Below are positions 37,636 to 46,485 of a DNA stretch of 64,000 bases, in pieces. Origin of the DNA: Candidatus Brachythrix odensensis (GTDB lineage: Bacteria; Chloroflexota; Anaerolineae; J036; Brachytrichaceae). The notes under the pieces were generated by a model. The model was not told the origin of the DNA and searched no databases. It saw only the letters and a list, made by a program, of their open reading frames with translations. How positions within the stretch are numbered: position 1 is the stretch's first letter; every line of letters starts with the position of its first letter. Made by a program: the position numbers and the translations under genes. The stretch covers positions 1-64,000 of the forward strand of contig JADKDT010000006.1 of NCBI GenBank assembly GCA_016714465.1, written 5' to 3'.

Positions 37636-38052
37636 CTACGGTTCGATGCGCCGCAGCCCGGCCAACCGATCGAAGTCGCGATCGTACGAATACAGCGCGT
37701 CCACGCCCTCTTGCGCCATCGCGGCCGCGGTCAGCGCGTCGCCGAAGTCAAGGTTCGATCGGGCGAACAGGTCCAGCGCCCCCAGAGCGGTCTCCCGGTC
37801 ATCCATGACAACCGCCGGTAACCGGACCAGCACCGCAAGTAGATCGGCTGCCTTCGCCCGCGGCGTTGCATATAGGCGCGGAGAGGTTAAAACATACACC
37901 ACGTCGGCCAGTGTCGACGCCAGTAAGCGCAACCGCACCTGGCCCGCTTCCACCTGTTCGAATAGCGCCGCGGCGCGGGCCTGCTTGCGGGGGTCGTCGC
38001 CGGTCAGCAGGCGAACGATCACGTCGGCATCGACAAAAGCGTCAGCGGACAT
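37636..38052 (-). CDS. vapC: PIN-domain toxin, VapC type
   Basis: 138-residue predicted Mg2+-dependent RNase. The acidic active site is seen in FVDADVIVRLLTGDD (first Asp), the middle Glu/Asp region, and NLDFGDALTAA plus YSYDRDFDRL at the end. It starts one base after the stop of the AbrB-type antitoxin, the normal antitoxin-toxin order. Confidence 0.85.
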   Translation of the reverse strand: MSADAFVDADVIVRLLTGDDPRKQARAAALFEQVEAGQVRLRLLASTLADVVYVLTSPRLYATPRAKAADLLAVLVRLPAVVMDDRETALGALDLFARSNLDFGDALTAAAMAQEGVDALYSYDRDFDRLAGLRRIEP

Positions 38053-38053
38053 G

Positions 38054-38320
38054 TCAACCCGCGGCGGGTCGCGGCGCCGTTCCGCGGTCTTCCCGAGCGA
38101 GGGTCCGCATCTGGTTCCAGGTCAGGTTTCGGCCCAGCTCGCCGGCCGCGCCGCGGATGTCAGCCACCTTCTTGAAGCCCGGGCGCTTCAGCCGCACGGT
38201 GCCATCGGCCTCGAGCACCAAAGCGATCTTCTCGCTGCGCTCAATTTTGAGATGCCGCCGCACGGCGGCCGGGATCGTCACCTGTCCCTTGCTTGTCACC
38301 ATCATCAGAATCTCGGGCAT
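38054..38320 (-). CDS. vapB: AbrB/SpoVT-type antitoxin, VapB/MazE type
   Basis: 88 residues. The N-terminal swapped-hairpin DNA-binding domain is MVTSKGQVTIPAAVRRHLKI, and the C-terminal tail (KVADIRGAAGELGRNLTWNQ) should wrap around and inhibit VapC. AGGAGG lies 4 bases upstream of the ATG. The promoter is covered by a palindrome, consistent with autoregulation by the VapBC complex. Confidence 0.87.
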   Translation of the reverse strand: MPEILMMVTSKGQVTIPAAVRRHLKIERSEKIALVLEADGTVRLKRPGFKKVADIRGAAGELGRNLTWNQMRTLAREDRGTAPRPAAG

Positions 38321-38337
38321 TTGGCCTCCTGTCGCAT

Positions 38338-38364
38338 GTAAGGCGATTATACTCGGCGCCTTAC
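38338..38364 (-). promoter_or_regulatory. VapBC promoter with overlapping palindromic operator
   Basis: GTAAGGCG and CGCCTTAC form a perfect 8-bp inverted repeat, 11 bases apart, and the spacer holds a perfect TATAAT on the minus strand (38346-38351). Repressor binding here would block RNA polymerase directly. The antitoxin start is 26 bases downstream of the -10. Confidence 0.75.
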
Positions 38365-38381
38365 AGTGCTCCGGTATTGAG

Positions 38382-38428
38382 GGCGAGATCGGCATCCCCG
38401 CGCTTCGCGCGGGGATGCTGATTTCGCC
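38382..38428. repeat. TAGAAG-family palindrome, copy 1
   Basis: Stem GGCGAGATCGGCATCCCCGC.. with TTC loop, 22 bp with two G-T pairs. On the minus strand the flank runs back to the TAG stop of the serine hydrolase (TAGACACTCTCC). Shares the GGCGAGATC..CCCCGCGC core with copies at 46.5, 55.1 and 59.2 kb. Confidence 0.88.
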
Positions 38429-38448
38429 GGATGATTCATGGAGAGTGT

Positions 38449-39663
38449 CTAGCCCACCAGCGCCTGATACACCGTTTGCTTGAATTCGCGGTGAATTGGG
38501 TACTCGCCAAATGGATGGTGCTGCATCAGCAGCAGGCCATACAGGTCTTCGGCCGGGTCGATCCAGAAATAGGTGTTGAAGGCGCCATCCCATCCGAATT
38601 CGCCGGCATTGCCCGCGCAGCCGGACTCAGCGACATCGACCAGGACCCGCGTGCCAAGGCTGTAGCCGTAACCGGCGTGGCGCGGATCGCGCGGATCCAT
38701 CCCGATCAATTTCACCCCGGGCGCAAGCTGGTTCAGGCTGAACAAGGCCATCGTCGATGGGGCCAGGAGACGGACGCCGTCGACCTGTCCTCCGTCTGTC
38801 AGCATCCCCGCAAAACGGCTGTAATCCTCAACCGTGGAAACCAGCCCGCCTCCGCCGCTGATGTAGCTCGGACGCGCCGCCGGGGGCGTCATCTCATCCA
38901 GGCGCCGCCGGCCCCGCACCGCCGTCATCTCGCCATAAACGATCGCCCGCCGCTCGGCCTTTTCCGGGGGCAGAAAGAAGCCCGTATCGGGCATCCCGAG
39001 CGGCTTGAAGATGCGCGCCTCGCAAAAAACGTCCAGGGTTTGACCCGAGAGGATTTCCACCAGCCCGCCCAGCAGATCAATACTCATGCTGTAGCCCCAG
39101 CGCGTGCCCGGCTGAAAGGCCAGGGGAAGCTTGGCGAGTTCCTCGGCGACGCGCGCGTTTGTGCGCGGTATGCCTGCGTCGGCCATGCTTTTCTCCACGG
39201 CGCGATACGCGCGATCCACCGGGCTATCCGGATTCCAGCCGTAGCTCAGGCCGGCCGAGTGGGTGAACAGATGGCGGAACGTGATGTCCCGGTCGAGAGC
39301 GGCCAGAATCATGCCGCTGTCGTTCTCACCCGCAAAGACCTTGGTGTCGGCAAACGCCGGGATGAACTTCTTGATCGGGGTGTTAAGGTCGAAGCGCCCC
39401 TCCTCGTAGAGCATCATCGCCGCCACCGCCGTCACCGGCTTGGTCATCGACGCGATCATGAAAATGGCATCGTCGCGCATGGGCTTGTGCGCCTCGCGAT
39501 CCATCCAGCCAAAGCGCTCGTGATAGGCGACCTGCCCCCGCCGCCCTACCCGCGCGATGATCCCGGCGATATCGCCGCGGTCGACGTAGCCCTGGAGCAG
39601 CCGGCTGACGCGGGTCAGGCGTTCGGATGAAAATCCGGCCAGATTTGTATCAATGGATGTCAT
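38449..39663 (-). CDS. Serine beta-lactamase-like hydrolase (esterase family)
   Basis: 404-residue hydrolase, family VIII esterase/class C-like. The nucleophile is SMTK (MIASMTKPV), Tyr in YSMS (WGYSMSIDLLGG), and the third motif region is FGWDGAFNTYFW, a variant of GWGG. It is not closely similar to the hydrolase at 20 kb. AGGAAACC precedes the ATG. A longer upstream frame would run through a hairpin and is rejected. Confidence 0.85.
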   Translation of the reverse strand: MTSIDTNLAGFSSERLTRVSRLLQGYVDRGDIAGIIARVGRRGQVAYHERFGWMDREAHKPMRDDAIFMIASMTKPVTAVAAMMLYEEGRFDLNTPIKKFIPAFADTKVFAGENDSGMILAALDRDITFRHLFTHSAGLSYGWNPDSPVDRAYRAVEKSMADAGIPRTNARVAEELAKLPLAFQPGTRWGYSMSIDLLGGLVEILSGQTLDVFCEARIFKPLGMPDTGFFLPPEKAERRAIVYGEMTAVRGRRRLDEMTPPAARPSYISGGGGLVSTVEDYSRFAGMLTDGGQVDGVRLLAPSTMALFSLNQLAPGVKLIGMDPRDPRHAGYGYSLGTRVLVDVAESGCAGNAGEFGWDGAFNTYFWIDPAEDLYGLLLMQHHPFGEYPIHREFKQTVYQALVG

Positions 39664-39731
39664 GGTTTCCTCGATTGCGTCCAAATCGGAGCGCACGTGT
39701 ATTGTCCACCCGGCGCCGCGAAACGTATTTT

Positions 39732-39772
39732 GGAATCGGTATCCCACGGCTTCGCCGTGGGATACCGATTCC
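39732..39772. repeat. Hairpin, 19-bp perfect stem, TTC loop
   Basis: GGAATCGGTATCCCACGGC, TTC, exact reverse complement. It lies between the divergent serine hydrolase and dehydratase genes. Confidence 0.92.
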
Positions 39773-39829
39773 TGACAATGTTCGCTGCGTTGTCGTAGCC
39801 CGTGCTAAAGTCGCGGGCAAGGCATATTT

Positions 39830-41559
39830 ATGAGCGATCAACCTGTCCCCCCTTGCGCAGTCAGAGTTGGTTCACCAGCGAGAGCCCGAGCGGCTTTGTC
39901 GCTCGGAGCTGGACCAAGAACCAGGGCTATCCAAACCATTTGTATGACGGCCGACCCGTCATCGGCATCTGCAACACGTGGTCCGAGCTCACCCCCTGCA
40001 ACGCCCACTTCCGGGTGTTGGCGGAGATGGTCAAGCGCGGGGTGTATGAGGCGGGCGGCTTCCCGCTCGAGTTTCCTGTGATGTCGCTGGGCGAGGCGCT
40101 CATGCGCCCGACCACCATGCTCTTTCGGAACCTGGCCGCCATGGAGGTCGAAGAGACCCTCCGGGCCAACCCGCTTGATGGGGTCGTGCTGCTGACCGGC
40201 TGCGACAAGACCACGCCCTCCACCATCATGGGGGCCTGCAGCGTGGACCTTCCGACCATCGTGGTCTCTGGCGGCGCGATGCTCAACGGCAAGTTCCGCG
40301 GCCGCGACATCGGCTCGGGGACCGATGTGTGGCGCTTTCATGACGACCTGCGCACCGGGGCGATGAGCCAGGACGAATACGTCGAGGCCGAGGCCTGCAT
40401 GTCGCGCTCGGATGGCAACTGCATGACGATGGGCACAGCTTCCACCATGGCCTGCATGGTCGAATCGCTCGGCCTGACCCTTCCCGGCGGGGCCGCCATC
40501 CCGGCTCCGGATGCGCGCCGCAAGCGGCTCGCCCATCTGGCCGGAAACCGCATCGTCGGCATGGTGAAAGAGGATCTCCGGATTTCGAAAGTCCTCACCC
40601 GCGAGGCGTTCGAGAACGCCATCCTGGTCAACGCCGCCGTCGGCGGCTCGACCAACTTCATCATCCACATGCTCGCCATCGCCGGCCGGCTGGGGGTGCC
40701 GCTCTCGATGGATGACTTTGATCAGTTGGGCAGCCGCCTGCCGCTGCTGGTCAACCTGATGCCCTCCGGCGAGTTTCTGATGGAGGACTTCTACTACGCC
40801 GGCGGCGTGCCGGCCGTTATGCGCGAACTCGCGGGCCTGCTCCACCTGGGCGCGCTCACGGTGACGGGCAAGGCCCTCGGCGACAATATCGCCGGCGCGC
40901 CTTGCTACGACCGCAAGGTGATCGCGCCCTTTGGCGAGCCGGTCAAAGCGGCGGCGGGGACTGCGGTTCTGCGTGGAAACCTGGCGCCCGACGGCGCCGT
41001 CATCAAGCCGTCGGCCGCTTCGCCGCATTTGCTCAAACACCGCGGCCAGGCCGTGGTATTTGAGAACATCGACGACTACCACGCCCGGGTTGACGACCCC
41101 GCTCTTCCGGTCGACGCAAACTCGGTCATGGTGCTGAAGATGGTCGGACCGGTCGGCTACCCGGGCATGCCCGAAGTCGGAAACTTCAGCTTGCCCCAGA
41201 AGCTTCTAGACCAGGGCATCCGCGACGTGGTGCGCATCTCCGACGCGCGCATGAGCGGGACTGCGTTTGGCACGGTCATCCTGCACGTTGCCCCTGAGTC
41301 GGCAATCGGCGGGCCGCTGGCGCTTGTTCAGGAGGGTGATTGGATCAGTCTCGATGTTGAGGCGCGCTCGTTGCGACTGGAAGTCAGCGATGAAGAACTG
41401 GCGCGCCGGCGGGCGTCCTGGAAGGCGCCAGCGCAACCGGCCGCGCGCGGCTATGTCGACCTCTTTCTCCGACACGTGCAACAGGCCAATCTCGGCGCCG
41501 ACTTCGACTTCCTGGTCGGGAAGTCCGGTTCAACGGTGAGCCGCGAGTCGCATGCGTAG
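39830..41559 (+). CDS. IlvD/Edd-family dehydratase, probably sugar-acid type; N-terminal frameshift
   Basis: About 576 residues, Fe-S-dependent dehydratase of the dihydroxy-acid/phosphogluconate/pentonate dehydratase family. Cluster Cys are seen in CNTWSE, TGCDKTT and DGNCMTMGTAST. GICNTWSELTPCNAHFR is closest to arabonate/xylonate-type enzymes, in my judgement, and the next-door SMP-30 lactonase supports a sugar-acid role. The natural start is MSDQPVP at 39830; one missing C in the C-run near 39855 separates it from PLRSQSWFTSES. Without that correction the frame can start at GTG 39802. Confidence 0.88.
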
Positions 41560-41585
41560 GACATCCGTCAATCCGCCCAACGGAA

Positions 41586-41967
41586 AGCGCAGCCTAAAGG
41601 CTGCGCCTACATCGTTGGGCATATGTAGGCGCAGCCTTTAGGCTGCGCGTTGGCAGCCGGGCCGCGACAGATCGCGCAGGTTGAAGCCTGCGCCTACATC
41701 GTTGGGCATATGTAGGCGCAGCCTTTAGGCTGCGCGTTGGCAGCCGGGCCGCGACAGATCGCGCAGGCTGAAGCCTGCGCCTACATCGTTGGGCATATGT
41801 AGGCGCAGCCTTCAGGCTGCGCGTTGGCAGCCGGGCCGCGACAGATCGCGCAGGCTGAAGCCTGCGCCTACATCGTTGGGCATATGTAGGCGCAGCCTTC
41901 AGGCTGCGCGTTGGCAGCCGGGCCGCGGCAGATCGCGCAGGCTGACGCCTGCGCCTACAAGTTGGGG
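41586..41967. repeat. 87-bp tandem repeat array, four units plus a partial
   Basis: CATATGTAGGCGCAGCC recurs at 41620, 41707, 41794 and 41881 with a period of exactly 87 bases; a partial unit (41586-41619) precedes. Each unit contains two palindromes (GCGCAGCC/GGCTGCGC and GCGCAGG/CCTGCGC) and its ends TGTAGGCGCAG/CTGCGCCTACA pair. Units differ at a few positions only. There are no spacers, so this is not CRISPR. The TAG of the last arm is the SMP-30 stop codon. Confidence 0.95.
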
Positions 41968-42824
41968 CGCCGAATGCGCGAATAAAACTCAGGCAGCCCC
42001 GACACGCCGCTTCGCAGTCTGAACAACCCGCCTGCGCCGGGGCCTTCGGCCTCTTGCGACCCGCCCGACAAGGCCGTGGTCACATACATCGTCTGGTAGT
42101 CGTCGTCGCCAAACACGACGCTGGACACTTTCAGGGCCGGGAACGTGATCCGCTGTTCGACGACACCCTCAGGTGAATAGCGATACAAGGCCGAATCGCC
42201 CCAGCGCGCGGACCACACATGCCCTTCCGCGTCAACGGTCATACCGTCCGGCAAACCCTGAGCTTCGGGCACCTTCAACCAGAGCCGCTGGTTTGTCAGC
42301 CCGCCCGTTTCGATGTCGTAGTCGAACAGGTAGATTTCGCCCTTGACCGAGTCCGTGTAGTACATCTGGCGCCGGTCCAGCGTAAAACCCATGCCATTTG
42401 AACAGGCGATGCCTTCCAACACCATCCGAATCGTGCCATCCTGATCCAGCCGATACAGGCGTCCGGGCCGCGATGGCGTCGCCATCGTGCCGCAGAATAC
42501 CCGACCAACCGGATCCGCAATGACATCGTTGAAGCGGCTCTCGCGCTCTTCGGGGATCGCGTCGATCAGGGATTCGAGCACGCCATCACGCCAGAACGCA
42601 ATCTGACCGCGGTCCATGAACAGCAGCAGCGCGCCATCCGGCTGGAAGGTAAACCCGCCCACCTGCGGGCCGCTGTAACACTGCTGATGATGGCCCGTGG
42701 CCGGGTCGTACCAAAACAACTTTCCGCCCGTGATGTCGGTCCAGTACAGGCGCTTCTCGATCGGATGCCACAACGGGTTCTCGCCAACGTCGGTGTGGTG
42801 CTGGGCGATCATTTCGGGCTGCAT
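41955..42824 (-). CDS. SMP-30/gluconolactonase-family lactonase
   Basis: 289-residue six-bladed beta-propeller. The metal-binding Glu is in GENPLWHPIEKRLYWTDI, Asn in ESRFNDVIADPVGR, and Asn/Asp in CSNGMGFTLDRRQMYYTDS and LPDGMTVDAEGHVW. It would open sugar lactones, giving the acid for the neighbouring IlvD/Edd-type dehydratase. AGGAGG precedes the ATG. The stop codon comes from the adjacent 87-bp repeat array. Confidence 0.92.
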   Translation of the reverse strand: MQPEMIAQHHTDVGENPLWHPIEKRLYWTDITGGKLFWYDPATGHHQQCYSGPQVGGFTFQPDGALLLFMDRGQIAFWRDGVLESLIDAIPEERESRFNDVIADPVGRVFCGTMATPSRPGRLYRLDQDGTIRMVLEGIACSNGMGFTLDRRQMYYTDSVKGEIYLFDYDIETGGLTNQRLWLKVPEAQGLPDGMTVDAEGHVWSARWGDSALYRYSPEGVVEQRITFPALKVSSVVFGDDDYQTMYVTTALSGGSQEAEGPGAGGLFRLRSGVSGLPEFYSRIRRPNL

Positions 42825-42836
42825 GTCGGGCCTCCT

Positions 42837-42871
42837 GCCAAAATGACGGCCGCCCCGAATGTGGGGCGGCC
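42837..42871 (-). terminator. Terminator downstream of efp
   Basis: GGCCGCCCC pairs with GGGGCGGCC (42848-42871), followed on the minus strand by GTCATTTTGG. It separates efp from the SMP-30 gene 13 bases further on. Confidence 0.7.
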
Positions 42872-42919
42872 GGTTGGGAATACGATTGTGATTCGGTTCG
42901 CGGTGATGACGCGGTCGGA

Positions 42920-43477
42920 CTAGAGACGCCGCCGGTATTCGTCGGTGCGCGTATCGATCTCGATCTTGTCGCCAGTGGAGCAGAACGCCGGCACCTGGAT
43001 CTCGTGGTCGGTGCCCTTCAACACCGCGATCTTGGTGACTTTGCCCGAGGTGTCGCCACGGACGGCTGGCTCGGTGTACTTGATCTCGCACACGACCGTC
43101 GCTTCCATGTCGACCGAGATGGGGTTGTTCTCGTAGAAGACAACCTCAACCGGCATCCCCTCTTCCAAGTAATAAAGAGCCGTGCCCATGGTGTCCTTGC
43201 CGACCTCATACTGGTTGAACTCGGCATCCATGAACACATACATCGGGTCCGAGAAGTAGCCGTACGTGCAAGGTTTGCGATCGAGCACCGCGACCTCGAA
43301 CTTGACGTCGGCCTTGTAGACCTCTTCCTTCATGGCACCGGTCAACAGACTCTTGTACTTGAGCTTGACGACACTCGCCCCGCGGCCGGACTTGTTGAAT
43401 TCCGACCTGACCACCACCATGGGTTGGCCATCGACTAAAAAGACATTCCCAACACGAAGTTCTTGCGCTGTTTTCAT
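42920..43477 (-). CDS. efp: Elongation factor P, Arg32 type
   Basis: 185-residue translation factor that relieves ribosome stalling at polyproline. Three beta-barrel domains; the C-terminal signature is IDTRTDEYRRRL. The tip of domain I reads EFNKSGRGASVVKLK with Arg at position 32 where EpmA-type EF-P has Lys34. This MKTAQE..KSGR form is the one rhamnosylated by EarP, and earP lies directly upstream (7-base gap). Strongly similar in pattern to the Pseudomonas protein. Confidence 0.96.
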   Translation of the reverse strand: MKTAQELRVGNVFLVDGQPMVVVRSEFNKSGRGASVVKLKYKSLLTGAMKEEVYKADVKFEVAVLDRKPCTYGYFSDPMYVFMDAEFNQYEVGKDTMGTALYYLEEGMPVEVVFYENNPISVDMEATVVCEIKYTEPAVRGDTSGKVTKIAVLKGTDHEIQVPAFCSTGDKIEIDTRTDEYRRRL

Positions 43478-43484
43478 TAGGGCC

Positions 43485-44619
43485 CTATTTTACGCGGATT
43501 GGGGCGGCCTCCAGAAAGCGCATGAGACGGCTCACCAAATCGACCGATTCGGCGAAGGCCGCGCTTCGCGACCGGCTGTGGGCTTGCCAATCCGGCCACA
43601 GGCGCATCAGACTCGCCCAGGCGGGCCCGAGGTCCTCAGCCGGCGTGATGCCGTTCCAGGCCAGATGCGCGGCGATGTAGGCATCTCGCAGCGCGGGCGG
43701 AAAGCCGGCGGCATAGACGCCCAGCCACGCCTCCAGCTTGGGGTGATGGGCGGCCTGCGCCTGCGGATAGATGTTCCAGATAAACGGCCGGCCCGACCAG
43801 AGCGCCCGGGCCAGGAGTCCTCGCCCCGCACAATTGCCAGATCCGCCGTCCACAGCAGCCGGTCGAAGTCGGGCTGAGAGACAAAGGGCAGGTCGGCGGG
43901 TGGAACCCTGGCCGATTCTCGCGCGCCGCCGGCGTCACCGCCGTCTGGCTGGCCCGGCCGCACAGCCAGACCGAGACAAGCGCAAAACGCTCACGTTCGA
44001 GCGCGCCAAGCCAGGCGAGATAGGGCGCGCCGGCGTAGGCAAAGCAAAGCGCGTTCAATGCCCCGCGCGACATGGGCGCCCCCAGGCGCGCCAACAACGC
44101 GTCGCCCTGCCCGCGCGCCAGCCAATCGTCACGCTCGGCGATCAAGTTGCGTTCGCGCAGGATGCCGCCGGTATCGGGGCCGGCTCCCGGGAAGAAGAAC
44201 CAACGCCGGGCGCGCGCCGCCGGGTCATAGCCCAAACCCAGATGAAAGCCGGGCACCCACGCCTCAGCGCTGAAGTACTCCAGGTTGATCCAAATCGGCT
44301 TTCTTGCGCGGACCGCCAGCTGGGCCAGGGTCGGCGCCGGAAGCGCGCAGCCAAAGCCCTCGATCAACACGTCGCCTGTCACGTCGCCGCCCGCGCCAGC
44401 CTCCGACCACGGCCGCACCACGATGCTGTCGATAACGGCGCGACCAGGCGCCTCGGGAAGCCCCGGAATGATCGTCCGAGTCGGCCCCCACTGGTCAACC
44501 CATAGCGTAACCGTCTGGCCGTGCTCGTGAGCAAGCTGCCGGGCCAGCCGCCAGCACACGCCGATATCGCCGAAGTTGTCGACGATGGCGCAGTAAACAT
44601 GCCAGGTGCGAGTGACCAT
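43485..44619 (-). CDS. earP: EF-P arginine rhamnosyltransferase EarP, two frameshifts
   Basis: GT-B fold glycosyltransferase that moves rhamnose from dTDP-rhamnose to EF-P Arg32. Length, about 377 residues, fits the family. The N-terminal active-site motif VDNFGDIGVCWRLARQL is clear (Asp14, Asp18). The frame moves by one base near 43940, giving PPADLPFVSQPDFDRLLW and then LAIVRGEDSW with the conserved Glu. It moves again near 43817, where one missing G in TGGCCCGGG restores GEDSW-ARALWSGRPFIW and NIYPQ. With both corrected, the whole EarP motif set is present. The start ATG is at 44619. It sits in a probable operon with efp. Confidence 0.9.
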
Positions 44620-44679
44620 CCCTGGGCAATCTACCAGAGGCACCCGCCTCGGCGCGATCGGGTGTAGGCTCGGCCCAGC

Positions 44680-45780
44680 GTGAACACACACACTGACCCG
44701 GCCCAGCCGCCCTCCGAGCTCGCGCCCGGGGCCTTGCCCGCGGACAGGACCGCCCGCGCCATGCGACGCCGCGCCCGGCAGGCCGTCATCCTGGTCGCCC
44801 TGCTTATCGTGGCGGCCCTGCTCGATGACGGATTGATCGGCTTGGGTGTCACGTTTCCGTTGGTGTTCGCGATTCCCATCCTGGCGGCCGCGCTTGTCGC
44901 GGGCGGACGCTTCATCCTGCCCGTCGTGGCGCTCTCCGCCGTCGCCCATGCGGTCCTCATCCAGCGTTGGGCGCCCGCCCTGCCCAATCTCGTCGCCGCC
45001 CACCTCATCAATCTGGCCTTCTTCGCGGTATCGTTTGTTGTCGCGCGAGCGCTCTCGAACGTGCTCATGTCCGTCGCCTTCCTCCAGCGCAGCCGTGAGT
45101 GGCGCGCCCATCTGGGGCCAATGCCAATCGGGTCGCGTTTTGTCATTCTGCCCGGAGATGCCGCGGCGGATCTTGAGCCGGGCCTTCTCCCGCTTCGGCT
45201 TGATCCGGGGGCCGCCTTTGGCAGCGGCTCGCACCCGACCACGCGAATGTGCGTCGCGTTGCTCGAAGAGACCGTCCGTCCCGGGGATCGGGTCTTCGAT
45301 CTGGGATGCGGCTCGGGCATTCTGGCGATCGCAGCGCTCAAGTTGGGAGCCACTTCCGCGCTCGGCGCCGACATCGATCCCGAGGCCGAGCGCATGACCC
45401 GTGAGAACGCCGACAAAAATGGCGTGGTGGATCAACTCTCCTTTCGGCTTGGTTCAGTCGAGACAGCCGACGGCGCCCATTTCGAGCTTGTCACGGCCAA
45501 TATCCTCGCCGACGTGCTCGTGGCGCTGCTCGGGAACGGGCTGGCCGGCACGGTCGCTCCCGGGGGCGCGCTCATCCTGTCCGGCATTCGGGCTGAGCGC
45601 GAAGCCGCCATCGCCAAGGCGCTTGCCATCGCGGGCTTTGGCGTGGTCGAGCGCCGGTCATCCGATGGGTGGGTGGCCCTGCTGGCCCGCGCAAAGCTGG
45701 CAGCAGACCTGCAAAACCGGAGACTGGCCGCGCGACCAATCAGTCAATCGAACATGGATAGACAGGATGGACAGGATTGA
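44680..45780 (+). CDS. Membrane domain fused to a PrmA-like methyltransferase
   Basis: 366 residues. Residues about 30-140 hold four hydrophobic helices (ILVALLIVAALL, FPLVFAIPILAAAL, LPVVALSAVAHAVL, LAFFAVSFVVARAL), resembling DUF4118/MASE-like sensor membrane domains. Residues about 160-345 are a SAM methyltransferase of the ribosomal protein L11 type: FGSGSHPTTRMC, DLGCGSGILAIAAL and TANILADVL. True PrmA is soluble, so this may be a membrane-tethered relative with another substrate. The start is GTG. The last twelve residues (SQSNMDRQDGQD) are encoded by a dispersed repeat. Confidence 0.8.
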   Translation: MNTHTDPAQPPSELAPGALPADRTARAMRRRARQAVILVALLIVAALLDDGLIGLGVTFPLVFAIPILAAALVAGGRFILPVVALSAVAHAVLIQRWAPALPNLVAAHLINLAFFAVSFVVARALSNVLMSVAFLQRSREWRAHLGPMPIGSRFVILPGDAAADLEPGLLPLRLDPGAAFGSGSHPTTRMCVALLEETVRPGDRVFDLGCGSGILAIAALKLGATSALGADIDPEAERMTRENADKNGVVDQLSFRLGSVETADGAHFELVTANILADVLVALLGNGLAGTVAPGGALILSGIRAEREAAIAKALAIAGFGVVERRSSDGWVALLARAKLAADLQNRRLAARPISQSNMDRQDGQD

Positions 45781-45849
45781 ACCGGAATGCACCCTCGCCA
45801 ACGGTCCGTCACGGGAAAGCCATCCTGTAAATCCTGTCCATCCATGTCC
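45751..45849. repeat. Inverted repeat of the ACATGGATGGACAGGATT type
   Basis: AACATGGATAGACAGGATGG.. (45751-45778) and the near-complementary arm at 45821-45849 flank 42 bases. The left arm contributes the end of the PrmA-like gene; the right arm ends 2 bases before the GNAT stop. Confidence 0.8.
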
Positions 45850-45851
45850 AT

Positions 45852-46352
45852 TCACGCATCGGGCTGTCGATCCCCCGCCTTCTTGAACGACTTGGACATA
45901 TTGATGTTGGTGATCTCGTAGCCCAGCTTTTCGTACAACGCACGAGCGCCATGATTGAAGCCAAACACGTGCAAGCTGACGGTGGACAGGCCCAACTCGC
46001 GCGCCTTGCCTTCCAGGGCCAGCATCGCCCGGGTGGCATAGCCGCGCCGGCGATAGGGCGCTTCCACTTCCAAATCGTAGATAAAGCCGACCGGCGGCGA
46101 CTTTCGCCCATCCTCGGCCAACCAGACGACACCCACGCGCTCGCCCGTGTGCGTATCAAGAATACGGTACAAGTGCTGCCCCGGCGTGTCCAGTCCCTTC
46201 GGCAACAAAGCCTGGCAATCCTCGCGTGAACGCCGGACCGACTCTTCGCTTGTCCAGTTGCCCGATTGGACCTTTTCGGCGGCAAATTCCACGACGAGTC
46301 TTTCAAAATAGGGATCGTATTCAGCCGGGCTCATTGGCACAAGATCAATCAT
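45852..46352 (-). CDS. GNAT-family N-acetyltransferase
   Basis: 166-residue acetyl-CoA-dependent transferase. The acetyl-CoA motif is EAPYRRRGYATRAMLALE (R-x-x-G-x-A), preceded by IYDLEVE and followed by LHVFGFNHGARALYEKLGYE. The ATG at 46352 (MIDLVPMSPAEY) is chosen over longer options. Substrate unknown. Confidence 0.85.
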   Translation of the reverse strand: MIDLVPMSPAEYDPYFERLVVEFAAEKVQSGNWTSEESVRRSREDCQALLPKGLDTPGQHLYRILDTHTGERVGVVWLAEDGRKSPPVGFIYDLEVEAPYRRRGYATRAMLALEGKARELGLSTVSLHVFGFNHGARALYEKLGYEITNINMSKSFKKAGDRQPDA

Positions 46353-46423
46353 GTCTGCCCACCTGTCATCTGAACGCCTCGCGCCTGACGGGCGTAAGTT
46401 GCCCGCCGGCGCTGGCGACACTC

Positions 46424-46469
46424 CGTCGAAATCCCTCGCTCAGCGCGCGCTGGGCGAGGGATTTCGACG
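46424..46469. repeat. Hairpin, 23-bp stem
   Basis: CGTCGAAATCCCTCGCTCAG.. pairs with its complement (one G-T pair) with no separate loop beyond the central GCGC. It lies upstream of the GNAT gene. Confidence 0.8.
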
Positions 46470-46485
46470 CTACGAGGAATTTTCG

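Noticed and set aside
41586..41967. CRISPR array
   Set aside because: The 87-bp units are contiguous with no unique spacers, each unit is itself palindromic, and no cas genes are near.
44680..45780. Canonical prmA
   Set aside because: The four-helix membrane domain at the N-terminus is not part of PrmA, so the symbol was not applied.
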